A stretch of DNA of 64,000 nucleotides from Henriciella algicola (GTDB lineage: Bacteria; Pseudomonadota; Alphaproteobacteria; Caulobacterales; Hyphomonadaceae), in NCBI RefSeq assembly GCF_003576245.1, contig NZ_QWGA01000007.1, positions 310,001 to 374,000 on the forward strand, in the 5' to 3' direction. Below are positions 55,044 to 64,000 of the stretch, in pieces; the first letter of the stretch is position 1; every line of letters starts with the position of its first letter. Both the position numbers and the translations under genes were made by a program. Below the pieces are notes generated by a model. The model was not told where the DNA came from. It ran no database searches and saw only the letters and a program-made list of their open reading frames with translations.

Positions 55044-55673
55044 ATGTTTACTGGGCTCGTCACCGATATCGGCCGCGTCGACAGCGTCGAGGACACCAAT
55101 GGTCTGCGGCGCATGCGTGTCGTGTCGCATTATCCTGTCGACAGCATCACAATGGGCGCTTCCATCATGCATGAAGGCGTTTGCCTGACCGTCGTCGATT
55201 TCGGCGAGGAAGGAGAGGGGAGCTGGTTTGAAGTCGAAGCAGTACCGGAGACACTGTCGCTGACGACGCTCGGCGCGCTGACGACGGGCTCCGGCGTCAA
55301 TCTGGAGCTGTCTCTCAAACTGGGTGAAGAGCTCGGCGGTCACCTCGTTTACGGTCACGTCGATGGGCTCGGCGAAATCGTGTCGGTGAAACCCGAAGGC
55401 GACAGCTTCCGCGTCACGATACGCCCACCTTCAGAAATCGCGCGCTATTTCGCGACGAAAGGCTCCGTCACAGTCAGTGGCGTGTCCCTGACCGTCGCGA
55501 AGGCGCACGACAATGGCGACTTTGATGTCGCCATCATTCCTCACACTTGGGAAGTCACAACGCTCAGCGCATTACAGCCGGGCAGCAAAGTAAATCTTGA
55601 GGTCGACATGCTCGCGCGGTACGTCGCCCGGATGATCGGTGCCGACGCACCAGAGACCAAGGGCACAGCATGA
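55044..55673 (+). CDS. ribE: Riboflavin synthase alpha subunit
   Basis: Dismutates two 6,7-dimethyl-8-ribityllumazine into riboflavin and a diaminouracil. The 209-residue product has two homologous beta-barrel repeats: MFTGLVTDIGRVDSV with IMHEGVCLTVVDF, and GGHLVYGHVDGLGEIVSV with SVTVSGVSLTVAKAHDNGDFDVAIIPHTWEVTTL. The N-terminal MFTG is diagnostic. GGAAGAGGAAT precedes the ATG. It overlaps ribB by four bases. Confidence 0.96.
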   Translation: MFTGLVTDIGRVDSVEDTNGLRRMRVVSHYPVDSITMGASIMHEGVCLTVVDFGEEGEGSWFEVEAVPETLSLTTLGALTTGSGVNLELSLKLGEELGGHLVYGHVDGLGEIVSVKPEGDSFRVTIRPPSEIARYFATKGSVTVSGVSLTVAKAHDNGDFDVAIIPHTWEVTTLSALQPGSKVNLEVDMLARYVARMIGADAPETKGTA

Positions 55674-56797
55674 GCGGCGATCTCCACCACGCTATTTCCT
55701 CCATCGATGAGATTATCGAGGACGCGCGCAATGGGCGCATGTTCATTCTCGTCGACGCTGAAGACCGCGAGAATGAAGGCGACCTCGTCATCCCGGCGAG
55801 CTTTGCGACCCCGGAAGCGGTAAACTTCATGGCGAAGTATGGCCGCGGTCTGATCTGCCTCTCCATGACGAAGGAGCGCGCCCGCACGCTCAATCTTGAC
55901 ATGATGGCGCGCGACAACCGCGAAAGCATGCAAACGGCCTTCACCGTATCCATCGAAGCCAAGGATGGCGTGACCACCGGTATTTCCGCTGCAGACCGCG
56001 CAAAGACGGTTGCGGTCGCCATTGACCCGACAAAGGACCATCACGACATCGTATCACCGGGCCACGTCTTTCCACTGATCGCGCGCGATGGCGGCACGCT
56101 GGTTCGCGCAGGCCATACCGAAGCAGCCGTCGATATTTCCCGCATGGCCGGTCTTTATCCGGCCGGCGTCATCTGCGAAATCATGAATGATGACGGGACA
56201 ATGGCCCGTCTTCCTGAACTTGTTTCCTTTGCGCAGCTGCACGGCCTCAAGATCGGCACGATTGCAGACCTGATCGCCTGGCGCCGCAAGAATGACCGCT
56301 ATCTGGAACGCCGCGTCGAAGCCCCTCTCGACAGCGAATATGGCGACGGCTTCAAGACGGTCGTCTTCCGCAACACGCTCGACAATTGCGAACACATCGC
56401 CGTCGTTCACGGCAAGATCACCCCGGACGAGACTGTACTGGTCCGCGTTCATCGCACGGACGTACTCTCTGACATTCTGGGTCAGAAGGGGCCACGTGCG
56501 AACCTCGTCGAGCGCGCGATGAAGATCATCGCGAATGCCGAAGAGCCGGGCGTCGTCATTTTCGTGAACACGATGCGTCCGAACTCAATTGCCTCGCGCC
56601 TTGGCCTGAAGACCTCCGAGGGCGACGATGGACATATGCCGCTGCGCGAATACGGCGTCGGCGCGCAGATCCTGCGTGAGCTTGGCGTACGCAAGATGAT
56701 CTTCCTTTCAGACACCAAGCCGACACGCGTGGCAGGCCTTGAGGGCTATGGCATGCAGATCGAAGGCTGGCGAACCCTCAACGACGGAAACAGCTGA
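55670..56797 (+). CDS. ribB: DHBP synthase with degenerate GTP cyclohydrolase II half
   Basis: A 375-residue RibBA-type fusion. The N-terminal DHBP synthase (about 1-205) is intact: LVDAEDRENEGDLVIPASFAT, FMAKYGRGLICLSMT, DRAKTVAVAIDP, FPLIARDGGTLVRAGHTEA. The C-terminal GTP cyclohydrolase II-like half (210-375) has RVHRTDVLSDILGQKGPRA where active enzymes carry three zinc Cys (SECLTGDVFGSLRCDCG pattern), and ends LGVRKMIFLSDTKPTRVAGLEGYG. It should therefore make only dihydroxybutanone phosphate; GTP cyclohydrolase II must be elsewhere. Overlaps ribE and ribH. Confidence 0.93.
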   Translation: MSGDLHHAISSIDEIIEDARNGRMFILVDAEDRENEGDLVIPASFATPEAVNFMAKYGRGLICLSMTKERARTLNLDMMARDNRESMQTAFTVSIEAKDGVTTGISAADRAKTVAVAIDPTKDHHDIVSPGHVFPLIARDGGTLVRAGHTEAAVDISRMAGLYPAGVICEIMNDDGTMARLPELVSFAQLHGLKIGTIADLIAWRRKNDRYLERRVEAPLDSEYGDGFKTVVFRNTLDNCEHIAVVHGKITPDETVLVRVHRTDVLSDILGQKGPRANLVERAMKIIANAEEPGVVIFVNTMRPNSIASRLGLKTSEGDDGHMPLREYGVGAQILRELGVRKMIFLSDTKPTRVAGLEGYGMQIEGWRTLNDGNS

Positions 56798-57225
56798 TGG
56801 CCCACCGCATCCTGATCGCGACCTCGCGCTACTACGAACACATCTCCCTCGAGCTTGAAGCAGGCGTTGCCGAGGCGCTGGCAGACGAAGACGTGACGCT
56901 CGAAACTATCGAAGTGCCAGGTGCCTTCGAGGTCCCGGGCATCATCGCCATGGCTGCAGACAGCGGTCGCTATGATGGCTTCATCGCCCTTGGCTGCGTC
57001 ATTCGCGGTGAGACGAGCCATTACGACTATGTCTGCGGCGAGAGCGCACGTGGGCTGATGACCCTCGCCGTCGAGCGCCGTCTTGCAATCGGCTATGGCA
57101 TTCTCACCGTCGAGAACGAAGAGCAGGCCCTCGCGCGCGCTGATCGCAAGCGCAAGAACAAGGGCCGTGACGCAGCTATCGCCTGTCTCGAAATGCTGAA
57201 ACTTCGCAAGAAGTTCGTCGGATGA
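56797..57225 (+). CDS. ribH: Lumazine synthase
   Basis: Condenses the diaminouracil with dihydroxybutanone phosphate to form the riboflavin precursor. The 142-residue protein shows ILIATSRYYEHISLELEAGVAEAL, ETIEVPGAFEVPGIIAMAA, GFIALGCVIRGETSHYDYVCGESARGLM and YGILTVENEEQALARAD, all core motifs. ATG 56797 overlaps the ribB stop by one base and the stop overlaps nusB by four bases, so the block ribE-ribB-ribH-nusB is continuous. Confidence 0.97.
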   Translation: MAHRILIATSRYYEHISLELEAGVAEALADEDVTLETIEVPGAFEVPGIIAMAADSGRYDGFIALGCVIRGETSHYDYVCGESARGLMTLAVERRLAIGYGILTVENEEQALARADRKRKNKGRDAAIACLEMLKLRKKFVG

Positions 57226-57698
57226 GCAATACCCAGAAGCTCCCATTTGAAGTGATCCGTGCCCGCCGGGCAGGGGCGCGACTTGCTGCCGTGCAGGCTC
57301 TCTATCAGATGGAGCAGACGGGCCGGGGTGCCCGCGCAGTCATCCGCGAATTCATGGAAGACCGTCTTGGCTTTGGCCCGGACGAGGAACCGGTTGAAGA
57401 GGCCGACCCGGACCTGTTCAAGGCGGTACTGCGCGCGACGGTGGAGCATCAGGCGGAAATCGACAAGGCGATCCTGAAGCGCCTCAACAAGGGCTGGAAG
57501 CTTTCACGCCTCGATTCCACGACACGCGCGATCCTTCGCGCAGCCACAGCCGAATTCATTGCGCATCCTGAGCTTTCACGGCCTGTCATCATCGACGAAT
57601 ATGTCTCGCTCGCACATGACTTCTTTGAAAAGACAGAGGCGAATTTCGTGAACGCCGTACTCGACAATATCGGCAAGGATATCCGCCCCGGAGAATAG
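57222..57698 (+). CDS. nusB: Transcription antitermination factor NusB
   Basis: RNA-binding protein of the rRNA antitermination complex with S10. The 158 residues show RRAGARLAAVQALYQMEQ, IDKAILKRLNKGWKLSRLDSTTRAILRAATAEFI and VIIDEYVSLAHDFFEKTEANFVNAVLDNIGKDI, all core motifs of the helical fold. It overlaps ribH by four bases; thiL begins seven bases after the stop. This order is conserved in many bacteria, probably for growth-rate coupling. Confidence 0.96.
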   Translation: MSNTQKLPFEVIRARRAGARLAAVQALYQMEQTGRGARAVIREFMEDRLGFGPDEEPVEEADPDLFKAVLRATVEHQAEIDKAILKRLNKGWKLSRLDSTTRAILRAATAEFIAHPELSRPVIIDEYVSLAHDFFEKTEANFVNAVLDNIGKDIRPGE

Positions 57699-57704
57699 GG
57701 CCGC

Positions 57705-58634
57705 ATGAGCGAGTTCGACTGGATTGACCGTTACCTGCGCCCTCTTGCGAAATCGCCGGGCGCTGACGGGCTAAGAAACGATGTCGGGGTCCTCCGTCCA
57801 GCCGGTTCACCGCTTATCGCGACGCTCGATACGCTCGTCGAAAGCATCCACTTCCTGAGCAGCGATCCGCTTGATACCGTCGGACAGAAGCTCCTGCGGG
57901 TGAACATCTCCGACATTCTCTGCAAGGGCGCTGTGCCGAGAGACGCCTTGCTTTCAATCGCAATGCCGGAAGCCTTCACTGAAGACCAATTCGCAGCCCT
58001 CTGCGAGGGGCTCAGCCGAGACCTCGACACCTGGAACATCGCCCTGATCGGCGGCGACACGGTGCGCACGACAGGCCCCCTCTCGCTCAGCCTGACACTC
58101 ACTGGCACTTGCCTGACCGAAAGCGTTATCCAGCGAAGCGGAGCACGCGAAGGCGACACTCTCTATGTGACCGGCAAGATCGGCCGCGGCGGCCTGGGCC
58201 TCCGCGATGCCCAGAGCGGCATTGAGAGCGATCATGCCGCTCATTACCGCGTTCCAGACATCCCCCCTCTGAACATCGCAGATCTGATCGCCGCATTTGC
58301 GACTGCCTCAATCGATGTTTCCGATGGATTGATCTCCGATGCCGGGCACATCGCGCAGGAGAGCGAAGCCTCTATCCAGATCGACCTTGGACAAATCCCC
58401 TTCGCGGAGACCGTTCGCGATGCGGAACATGCTCTGGAGATGGCGACCTCAGGCGACGACTACCAGACGCTTTTCACCGCGCCAGCCTACGATCAGCATC
58501 GTCTTCATGCGACCGCGAAAACACTTGGCCTCGACGTCACCGCAATTGGCTCCGTATGCGCAGGTGAGTGCATCAAGCTAAGCCTGAACGGCGCTGATGT
58601 ACCCGTGCCGGCCCGTACGGGTTACCGTCACTAG
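57705..58634 (+). CDS. thiL: Thiamine-monophosphate kinase
   Basis: Last step of thiamine diphosphate synthesis, the cofactor of PDH E1. The 309-residue product has the AIR-synthase-like fold: FDWIDRYLRPLA, LRNDVGVLRP (metal Asp), HFLSSDPLDTVGQKLLRVNISDILCKGA, LIGGDTVRTTGPLSLSLTLTG and ASIDVSDGLISDAGHIA. Seven bases after nusB. The 3' end leaves a 137-base gap before the pyrophosphatase gene, in which I find no clear terminator. Confidence 0.95.
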   Translation: MSEFDWIDRYLRPLAKSPGADGLRNDVGVLRPAGSPLIATLDTLVESIHFLSSDPLDTVGQKLLRVNISDILCKGAVPRDALLSIAMPEAFTEDQFAALCEGLSRDLDTWNIALIGGDTVRTTGPLSLSLTLTGTCLTESVIQRSGAREGDTLYVTGKIGRGGLGLRDAQSGIESDHAAHYRVPDIPPLNIADLIAAFATASIDVSDGLISDAGHIAQESEASIQIDLGQIPFAETVRDAEHALEMATSGDDYQTLFTAPAYDQHRLHATAKTLGLDVTAIGSVCAGECIKLSLNGADVPVPARTGYRH

Positions 58635-58771
58635 GCCCTCCGACGCCTCCATTCGGCCCATTCGAAGTTTCTTGCTAATCGTCCCGCGGTTTGGCAGTCC
58701 TGAATCCACACAACGAGTAGAGTTGATTCACTTTGAATACAGCTCCGCCACAAAAGGGAGGAAGGGCACTA

Positions 58772-60937
58772 ATGACCCTATGGTACTGGATCGCACTGGC
58801 GGCGGGTTTCGCCGCTGTGCTGTATGGCTGGCTACAGTCGCGCTCGATTATGAGCGCCGATGCCGGCACTGAGAGAATGAAGGAAATTGCAGGCGCAATT
58901 CAGGAAGGGGCGAACGCCTATCTGAAGCGCCAGTACACCACAATCGGCATCGTCGGTGTTGGCGTCGTCGTCGTGCTCTTTATCGCTTTCAGGAACTGGG
59001 AAGTTCCCGTCGGCTTTATTATCGGCGCGGTTCTGTCCGGCGCCGCCGGCTTCATCGGCATGAAAGTGTCCGTTCAGGCAAATGTCAGAACAACGCAAGC
59101 CGCAAGCAAGAGCCTCGCAGGCGGCTTGAACATTGCGTTCAAGTCCGGCGCTGTGACTGGCCTGCTCGTGGTCGGCCTCGCGCTGCTCGGTGTGGTTGCC
59201 TATTACGGCCTCCTGACCGGTGTCGTGGGCTATGGCGAAAGCGACCGCGCCGTTGTCGATGGCCTGGTCGCTCTTGGTTTTGGCGCGTCGCTCATCTCGA
59301 TCTTTGCCCGTCTTGGCGGCGGTATCTTCACCAAGGGGGCTGACGTTGGCGGCGACATGGTCGGTAAGGTCGAGGCTGGCATCCCCGAAGATGACCCTCG
59401 CAACGCTGCCACCATCGCAGACAATGTTGGCGACAATGTCGGTGACTGCGCCGGTATGGCGGCTGACCTTTTCGAGACATTCGCCGTGACCATCGTCGCG
59501 ACCATGGTTCTCGGCGCGATCTACTTCAGCGGCCTTGGCTATCTCGGGTCCATCATGTTGCTGCCGCTCGCCATCTGTGCGGTCTGTATCGTGGCCTCGA
59601 TTGCAGGCACCTGGTTCGTGAAGCTCGGTAAGGGCTCCACCAATATCATGGGCGCTCTCTATAAGGGCCTCATCGCGACTGGCGTATTCTCGCTCGTTGG
59701 TCTCGCCATTGCGGTCAATTATGGCCTGCCAAACGGCTTCGGTGAACTTGAAGGCGCTGGCGCAGCGCTTCGCCTTCTTAACAGTGACGGCGGTGAAGCG
59801 GCCACGGTCACCGGTCTCGACATCTTCTTCTGCGGTGTCGCGGGTCTCGTCGTGACAGCGCTGATCGTCGTCATCACGGAATACTATACCGGCACGGCTT
59901 ACCGTCCGGTCCGCTCCGTGGCGAAGTCATCAGAGTCTGGGCACGGCACAAACGTGATCCAGGGTCTCGCTGTCTCGCTCGAATCGACCGCGCTTCCAGC
60001 GATCGTCATCATTGCGGGCATCATCCTGACCTTCAATCTGGCAGGCCTCTACGGCATCGCCATCGCTACGACGACGATGCTGGCGCTTGCAGGCATGATT
60101 GTCGCACTCGACGCTTTCGGCCCGGTGACGGACAATGCTGGCGGTATCGCTGAAATGTCCGACCTGCCGAGCGAAGTACGTGACACGACCGATGCGCTCG
60201 ACGCCGTCGGCAACACGACCAAGGCTGTGACCAAGGGCTATGCCATCGGTTCTGCCGGTCTCGGCGCGCTCGTGCTCTTCGCGGCCTATTCGGAGGATCT
60301 CAGTTACTTTGCCACCAATGCGGCAGAGGGCAGCGTTCTTCTTGGGGCAACGGTCAACTTCTCCATCGCCAACCCGTACGTCGTGGTCGGCCTTCTGTTC
60401 GGTGGCCTCCTGCCATTCCTCTTCGGCGGCATGTCGATGATGGCTGTCGGCCGCGCCGCTCAGGCTGTCGTGGAAGAGGTTCGTCGCCAGTTCCGCGAAA
60501 TGCCAGGCATCATGAAGGGTGAGGTCAAACCGGACTATAGCCGCGCCGTCGATATTCTGACGCGCGCAGCCATCAAGGAGATGATCGTTCCATCACTCCT
60601 GCCGGTGCTGTCACCAATCGTCCTGCTTCTGGTCATCTGGCCAATCGGCGGTATCTCCGCAGCGCTCGCCGCTGTCGGCGCCATGCTCCTCGGCGTCATC
60701 GTGACGGGTCTCTTCGTCGCGATCTCCATGACGTCCGGTGGCGGCGCTTGGGACAACGCCAAGAAGTACATCGAAGATGGCAATCATGGCGGCAAGGGCT
60801 CTGAGGCCCACAAGGCTGCCGTGACCGGCGACACTGTCGGTGACCCTTACAAGGACACTGCAGGCCCAGCCGTGAACCCGATGATCAAGATCACGAACAT
60901 CGTGGCGCTGCTGATGCTGGCCGTTCTCGCCCACTAG
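58772..60937 (+). CDS. hppA: Proton-translocating membrane pyrophosphatase
   Basis: Integral membrane pump hydrolysing pyrophosphate while exporting H+. The 721 residues form about 16 helices. The PPi-binding stretch is [19 protein letters not shown] with [19 protein letters not shown]. The K+-dependence signature reads [13 protein letters not shown]: Lys at this position marks K+-independent enzymes, so an H+ pump insensitive to K+ is expected. ATG 58772 follows GGGAGGAAGG; an in-frame codon at 58733 adds 13 poor residues. A strong terminator follows. Confidence 0.96.
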   Translation: MTLWYWIALAAGFAAVLYGWLQSRSIMSADAGTERMKEIAGAIQEGANAYLKRQYTTIGIVGVGVVVVLFIAFRNWEVPVGFIIGAVLSGAAGFIGMKVSVQANVRTTQAASKSLAGGLNIAFKSGAVTGLLVVGLALLGVVAYYGLLTGVVGYGESDRAVVDGLVALGFGASLISIFARLGGGIFTKGADVGGDMVGKVEAGIPEDDPRNAATIADNVGDNVGDCAGMAADLFETFAVTIVATMVLGAIYFSGLGYLGSIMLLPLAICAVCIVASIAGTWFVKLGKGSTNIMGALYKGLIATGVFSLVGLAIAVNYGLPNGFGELEGAGAALRLLNSDGGEAATVTGLDIFFCGVAGLVVTALIVVITEYYTGTAYRPVRSVAKSSESGHGTNVIQGLAVSLESTALPAIVIIAGIILTFNLAGLYGIAIATTTMLALAGMIVALDAFGPVTDNAGGIAEMSDLPSEVRDTTDALDAVGNTTKAVTKGYAIGSAGLGALVLFAAYSEDLSYFATNAAEGSVLLGATVNFSIANPYVVVGLLFGGLLPFLFGGMSMMAVGRAAQAVVEEVRRQFREMPGIMKGEVKPDYSRAVDILTRAAIKEMIVPSLLPVLSPIVLLLVIWPIGGISAALAAVGAMLLGVIVTGLFVAISMTSGGGAWDNAKKYIEDGNHGGKGSEAHKAAVTGDTVGDPYKDTAGPAVNPMIKITNIVALLMLAVLAH

Positions 60938-60960
60938 GCCGAACGCCATACCCTAAAAAG

Positions 60961-60993
60961 AAAGCCCCGGTCCAAACTGGCCGGGGCTTTTTC
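60961..60993 (+). terminator. Strong intrinsic terminator of hppA
   Basis: AAAGCCCCGG (60961-60970) and CCGGGGCTTT (60981-60990) form a perfect ten-base-pair stem with a ten-base loop (TCCAAACTGG), followed by TTTTTC. The hairpin lies 24 bases after the stop and could also end the convergent bamE transcript. Confidence 0.93.
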
Positions 60994-61045
60994 ATATCTG
61001 GATTGTAGAGGCGATGTGGAAACCGCCTCAAAATCTGAAGAGAGC

Positions 61046-61525
61046 CTAGTTGCGGCGACCGGTCGGGTTGCCTGGGGTCGCTTCGTTGGTTGGCGGCAGC
61101 ACAGAACGGCCGACATTGCCGAAGATCTGCTCCCAGAGGCCAAGCTCGCGGCCACGGGTTGGCGTTTCGCGCGACGCATAGTTCAGCACGCGGCCATCAT
61201 TCTGATCGTATTCGAGCACTTCCTCGACCACGTCCTCGTCGCTGAAACGGATAGCGGTGACGGTACGCGTGGAGATGTCAGGACGATAGAACGCGAAACG
61301 CTCCTGGATCGTCGTGATATACATCCATGTATTGTCGTCAAAGATGCTGCGGGTCGATGGTGACCCAAGCTGGGCCAGAACGCTCGACCGCGTATCGATG
61401 CCCGGCGTGATCTGGTTGGGCGCAACCTCGTCGGGCGCGTAACCATGATATTCCTGCATGGGCGAAATGCAGCCAGCCGTCAGACAGGCCAGTGCCAGGC
61501 TAGCGAGAATGGTCCGATGTGCCAT
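61046..61525 (-). CDS. bamE: Outer-membrane assembly lipoprotein BamE
   Basis: Lipoprotein of the BAM complex that inserts outer-membrane beta-barrels. The 159 residues start with a lipoprotein signal (MAHRTILASLALACLTAGC, lipobox TAGC) followed by the SmpA/OmlA domain: YAPDEVAPNQITPGIDTRSSVLAQLGSPSTRSIFDDNTWMYI. ATG 61525 follows AAGGAATTGTT; TTG 61531 is a weaker alternative. Convergent with hppA and divergent from the cytochrome bc1 chaperone, as in other alphaproteobacteria. Confidence 0.9.
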   Translation of the reverse strand: MAHRTILASLALACLTAGCISPMQEYHGYAPDEVAPNQITPGIDTRSSVLAQLGSPSTRSIFDDNTWMYITTIQERFAFYRPDISTRTVTAIRFSDEDVVEEVLEYDQNDGRVLNYASRETPTRGRELGLWEQIFGNVGRSVLPPTNEATPGNPTGRRN

Positions 61526-61595
61526 GAACAATTCCTTTCACTCCCAAATCGCTTACATGGCGGCAGAGGCGATTGGCAAGTTATAGAGCGCAGAT

Positions 61596-62123
61596 ATGGA
61601 ATGGCTCCGCAAAATTCTTCCCGGCAATTCAAGACGAACGGAGAAAGAGGCCGTATCGAGCCTGTATAAATCCATTCTTGGCCGGGCCCGGAATCCGGGC
61701 GTTTTCGGTGATCTGGGCTTTGCCGACACGATGGACGGGCGCACCGGCGCACTCGCCATATATGCCGGGCTCGTAACCACGCGCCTCTCAGGCATTTCAG
61801 CTGAGGGCAGGGCGGTCTCATCGCGGCTTACCGACCGGATATTCGATGACATCGATGCCGGCCTTCGCGAGACAGGCGTTGGCGACGCCTCGATTGCCCG
61901 GAAGGTCAGGACCATTGGTGAGCGTTTTGTTGGCTTGGGAATCGCGGTGAACGAGGCCTTTCTGACTTCAGACCCGAAGACCACTATCCAGGACATCCTC
62001 AAAAGAAACGACCTCACGGGCGGTACCGGCACAGAAAACGCCGCGAGCGATATCGTTGAAGCGAGACGAATTCTAGACGCCCAGCCTGATGAGGCGCTGC
62101 TGTCAGGCCATCTTGACTGGTAG
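61596..62123 (+). CDS. Ubiquinol-cytochrome c chaperone (CBP3-like)
   Basis: A 175-residue helical protein resembling the CBP3 family that helps assemble cytochrome b of the bc1 complex. The stretch AIYAGLVTTRLSGISAEGRAV and VTTRLSG-like landmark, then LTDRIFDDIDAGLRETGVGDASIARKVRTIGERFVG, matches the family pattern. It is cytosolic or membrane-peripheral, and no signal peptide is visible. In many alphaproteobacteria it precedes a DUF177 gene and plsX; here plsX follows directly. Confidence 0.85.
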   Translation: MEWLRKILPGNSRRTEKEAVSSLYKSILGRARNPGVFGDLGFADTMDGRTGALAIYAGLVTTRLSGISAEGRAVSSRLTDRIFDDIDAGLRETGVGDASIARKVRTIGERFVGLGIAVNEAFLTSDPKTTIQDILKRNDLTGGTGTENAASDIVEARRILDAQPDEALLSGHLDW

Positions 62124-62220
62124 TCCTTATGAAGACATCGCCAGTTGCGTTCAGTGAGTTGCACTGATCTAGCCGCGTGCGTACTGTCCCGCCAATTCAA
62201 GATTGGACCCGTTTTCTCCA

Positions 62221-63261
62221 ATGAGCGACCTCACTCTCTCAATCGACGCCATGGGCGGCGATGCGGCACCGGAAGTTGTGCTGGATGGAATCAAGCTGTT
62301 CAGCGCCAGGTCGAAGGACATCCGCTTTCTTCTCCACGGCCGCCATAGCGAGATCGAGCCCGGCATTGCCTCGCGTGGTCTGGAAGGCATCTGCGAGATT
62401 TGCGACCAGCCTGAAGTCGTCAGCATGAACGCCAAGCCATCCTCGGCCCTGCGCAAGGCCAAGGGGACGAGCATGTGGAGCACGGTTGAGGCCGTGAAAG
62501 ACGGGCGCGCTGCCGCGGGCGTCTCGGCGGGCAATACGGGCGCGCTGATGGCGATGTCGATGCTTGCCCTTCGCAAGATGGAAGGTGTCCACCGCCCCGC
62601 CATGACGGCTATCTGGCCAACGCTTAAAGGGCGGACCGTCGTGCTCGATGTTGGCGCCAACCTGGATGCAGACGCAGAGCAATTGGTGGAGTTCGCCGTG
62701 ATGGGCGAATCCTATGCGCGCGCCGTGTTTGGTATCGAGAAACCAGCGGTTGGCCTGCTCAATATCGGCTCCGAAGAAGAGAAGGGCCGCGACGCGATCA
62801 AGCTCGCCAGCGAAATTCTGCGGACCCGGGACCTCGGAATTGATTTCAAAGGTTTCGTTGAAGGCAATGATATCTCCATGGGTGTCGTCGACGTCGTGGT
62901 AACCGACGGCTTTACCGGCAACGTCGCCCTGAAGACCGCTGAGGGCACGGCACGGCTTGTCTCTACTTATGTGCGTCAGGCCCTCACATCGAGCCCGCTC
63001 TCAAAGGCAGGCGCTCTGCTTGCCCGGCGCGGTCTCATGGATCTGCGCACCAAGATGAACCCATCCAGCGTCAATGGCGGCGTGTTGCTCGGTCTCAATG
63101 GCGTCGTGGTCAAAAGCCATGGCGGCACCGATGCCGAGGGCTTTGCAACAGCCGTTGGGCTTGCGGCGAATCTCGCACGCAGCAATTACATGCAGGAAGT
63201 CGCGACGGGGCTGACCCGTGTGGGGCGCCAGGACATTGCAGCAGAATCGGTCAGTAAATGA
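62221..63261 (+). CDS. plsX: Phosphate acyltransferase PlsX
   Basis: Makes acyl-phosphate from acyl-ACP, feeding PlsY in phospholipid synthesis. The 346 residues show [17 protein letters not shown] at the start, ARRAKGTSMW-like [83 protein letters not shown] and [26 protein letters not shown] 62221 gives the family start; an upstream frame to 62203 is an unneeded extension. Its TGA overlaps the fabH ATG (ATGA). Confidence 0.96.
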   Translation: MSDLTLSIDAMGGDAAPEVVLDGIKLFSARSKDIRFLLHGRHSEIEPGIASRGLEGICEICDQPEVVSMNAKPSSALRKAKGTSMWSTVEAVKDGRAAAGVSAGNTGALMAMSMLALRKMEGVHRPAMTAIWPTLKGRTVVLDVGANLDADAEQLVEFAVMGESYARAVFGIEKPAVGLLNIGSEEEKGRDAIKLASEILRTRDLGIDFKGFVEGNDISMGVVDVVVTDGFTGNVALKTAEGTARLVSTYVRQALTSSPLSKAGALLARRGLMDLRTKMNPSSVNGGVLLGLNGVVVKSHGGTDAEGFATAVGLAANLARSNYMQEVATGLTRVGRQDIAAESVSK

Positions 63262-64000
63262 GTATGCAGCGTAGCTTTATTCGCGGGTCGGGCGCCTATC
63301 TTCCCGAGCGCATTCTCACCAATAGCGACCTCTCCAAAATGGTCGATACGTCCGACGAATGGATTCGTGAGCGGACAGGTATCGAAGAACGCCACATTGC
63401 CGCTGACGGTGAACTCACCTCAGACCTTGCGACCGGCGCAGCCAGGCAGGCGCTTGCCAATGCCGGCATAGACGCAAGCGAGGTCGACCTCATCGTGCTG
63501 GCAACCACGACGCCAGACCAGACTTTCCCGGCCACGGCGACGACCGTTCAGGACAAGCTCGGGATAAAGCAGGGCGCAGCCTTTGACGTTCAGGCCGTCT
63601 GCTCAGGCTTTCTTTTCGCGCTTGCGACCGCTGACTCCATGCTGCGTCAGAACCTGTTCTCGACGGCGCTTGTCATCGGCGCAGAGACGTTCACGCGCAT
63701 TCTGGACTGGTCTGACCGGTCTACCTGCGTCCTTTTTGGCGATGGGGCAGGGGCTGTTGTCCTGCAAACCGGAACTGGCGCGAAAGATGAGGGCGTGATT
63801 GCCCACCATGTACGCACGGACGGATCCAAGAAAGAGCTTCTCTATGTCGATGGCGGTGTCTCTTCGACCGGCACCATTGGCCATGTTCGCATGCAGGGGA
63901 ACCAGGTGTTCCGTCATGCCATCGCTAACATCTCCAGCGCGGTAGAGGCGGTCCTCAGCGACACGGGCTATACGATTGACGACATTGACTGGTTTGTGCC
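63258..64000 (+). CDS. fabH: 3-oxoacyl-ACP synthase III (3' end outside the window)
   Basis: Condenses acetyl-CoA with malonyl-ACP to start fatty acid synthesis. The open frame runs from ATG 63258 to the end of the window without a stop, about 247 codons. Motifs are [36 protein letters not shown] and the catalytic Cys115 in [14 protein letters not shown], followed by [13 protein letters not shown]-like [16 protein letters not shown]. The His and Asn of the catalytic triad lie past the end. Coupled to plsX by overlap, as is typical. Confidence 0.95.
   Translation, partial: MSMQRSFIRGSGAYLPERILTNSDLSKMVDTSDEWIRERTGIEERHIAADGELTSDLATGAARQALANAGIDASEVDLIVLATTTPDQTFPATATTVQDKLGIKQGAAFDVQAVCSGFLFALATADSMLRQNLFSTALVIGAETFTRILDWSDRSTCVLFGDGAGAVVLQTGTGAKDEGVIAHHVRTDGSKKELLYVDGGVSSTGTIGHVRMQGNQVFRHAIANISSAVEAVLSDTGYTIDDIDWFV

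Noticed and set aside
58635-58771. Promoter of hppA with TTGGCA at 58691-58696
   Set aside because: The nearest acceptable -10 (TAGAGT) is 21 bases away, too long, and closer hexamers are poor; left uncalled.

Overview
The window is a gene-dense chromosomal segment of an alphaproteobacterium, most likely a member of the Caulobacterales/Rhodobacterales-like Hyphomonadaceae. This placement rests on protein resemblance and gene order only: an ALAS-type hemA, an ispDF fusion, an E1-beta with an N-terminal lipoyl domain, the dusB-ntrB-ntrC-ntrY-ntrX-trkA-trkH-hfq-hflX order, and an iscS-sufBCDS-sufT-sufA operon. It is almost entirely core metabolism and housekeeping. I see no insertion sequences, prophage, CRISPR, rRNA or tRNA genes, and no gene-free stretch above 300 bases.

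Layout. 1-9342: pyrG (5' end missing), rpmF, eno, ftsB and a pyruvate dehydrogenase operon (pdhA, pdhB, a DUF5076 gene, pdhC, lpdA). 9414-12370: a PdeM-like phosphoesterase, an MscS channel, a small membrane protein and a dienoyl-CoA-reductase-like SDR. 12367-17156 (minus strand): a three-gene module of a retropepsin-like protease, an inactive transglutaminase fused to a multi-helix membrane domain, and a RimK-like ATP-grasp ligase, preceded by an acyl-activating enzyme. 17288-20360: lipA and a COQ10-like gene, then cinA-C and ispDF on the minus strand. 20473-32027: dusB-ntrBC-ntrYX-trkA-trkH-hfq-hflX. 32032-35215: tyrS, anmK and an alpha/beta hydrolase. 35339-43306: Fe-S assembly (iscS, sufB, two inserted genes, sufC, sufD, sufS, sufT, sufA). 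43429-46105 (minus strand): two related secreted proteins, plsC and a TetR regulator. 46295-50121: yajC-secD-secF facing nadK. 50226-53818: aldolase-II protein, hemA, glyA. 53826-58634: nrdR, riboflavin genes, nusB, thiL. 58772-64000: proton-pumping pyrophosphatase, bamE (minus), a cytochrome bc1 chaperone, plsX and fabH (3' end missing).

How the genes work together. Enolase, PDH and the lipoate, flavin and thiamine phosphate genes all bear on pyruvate-to-acetyl-CoA conversion, and lipA and the suf operon supply its lipoyl and Fe-S cofactors. The Ntr genes, Trk system and Hfq form a conserved nitrogen/redox/potassium regulatory block. YajC-SecDF, BamE, PlsC, PlsX and FabH serve the envelope.

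The most interesting signals are the retropepsin/transglutaminase/ATP-grasp module (biochemical role unsettled), NtrC and NtrX both lacking the sigma-54 GAFTGA loop, a PDH E2 whose HxxxDG motif reads HxxxGG, a riboflavin operon with a deaminase-less RibD and a RibBA with a degenerate GTP cyclohydrolase II half, an intrinsic terminator abutting the ftsB start codon, and a tandem pair of unrecognised secreted proteins with matching cysteine spacing. Statements about families come from general knowledge; no database search was run.
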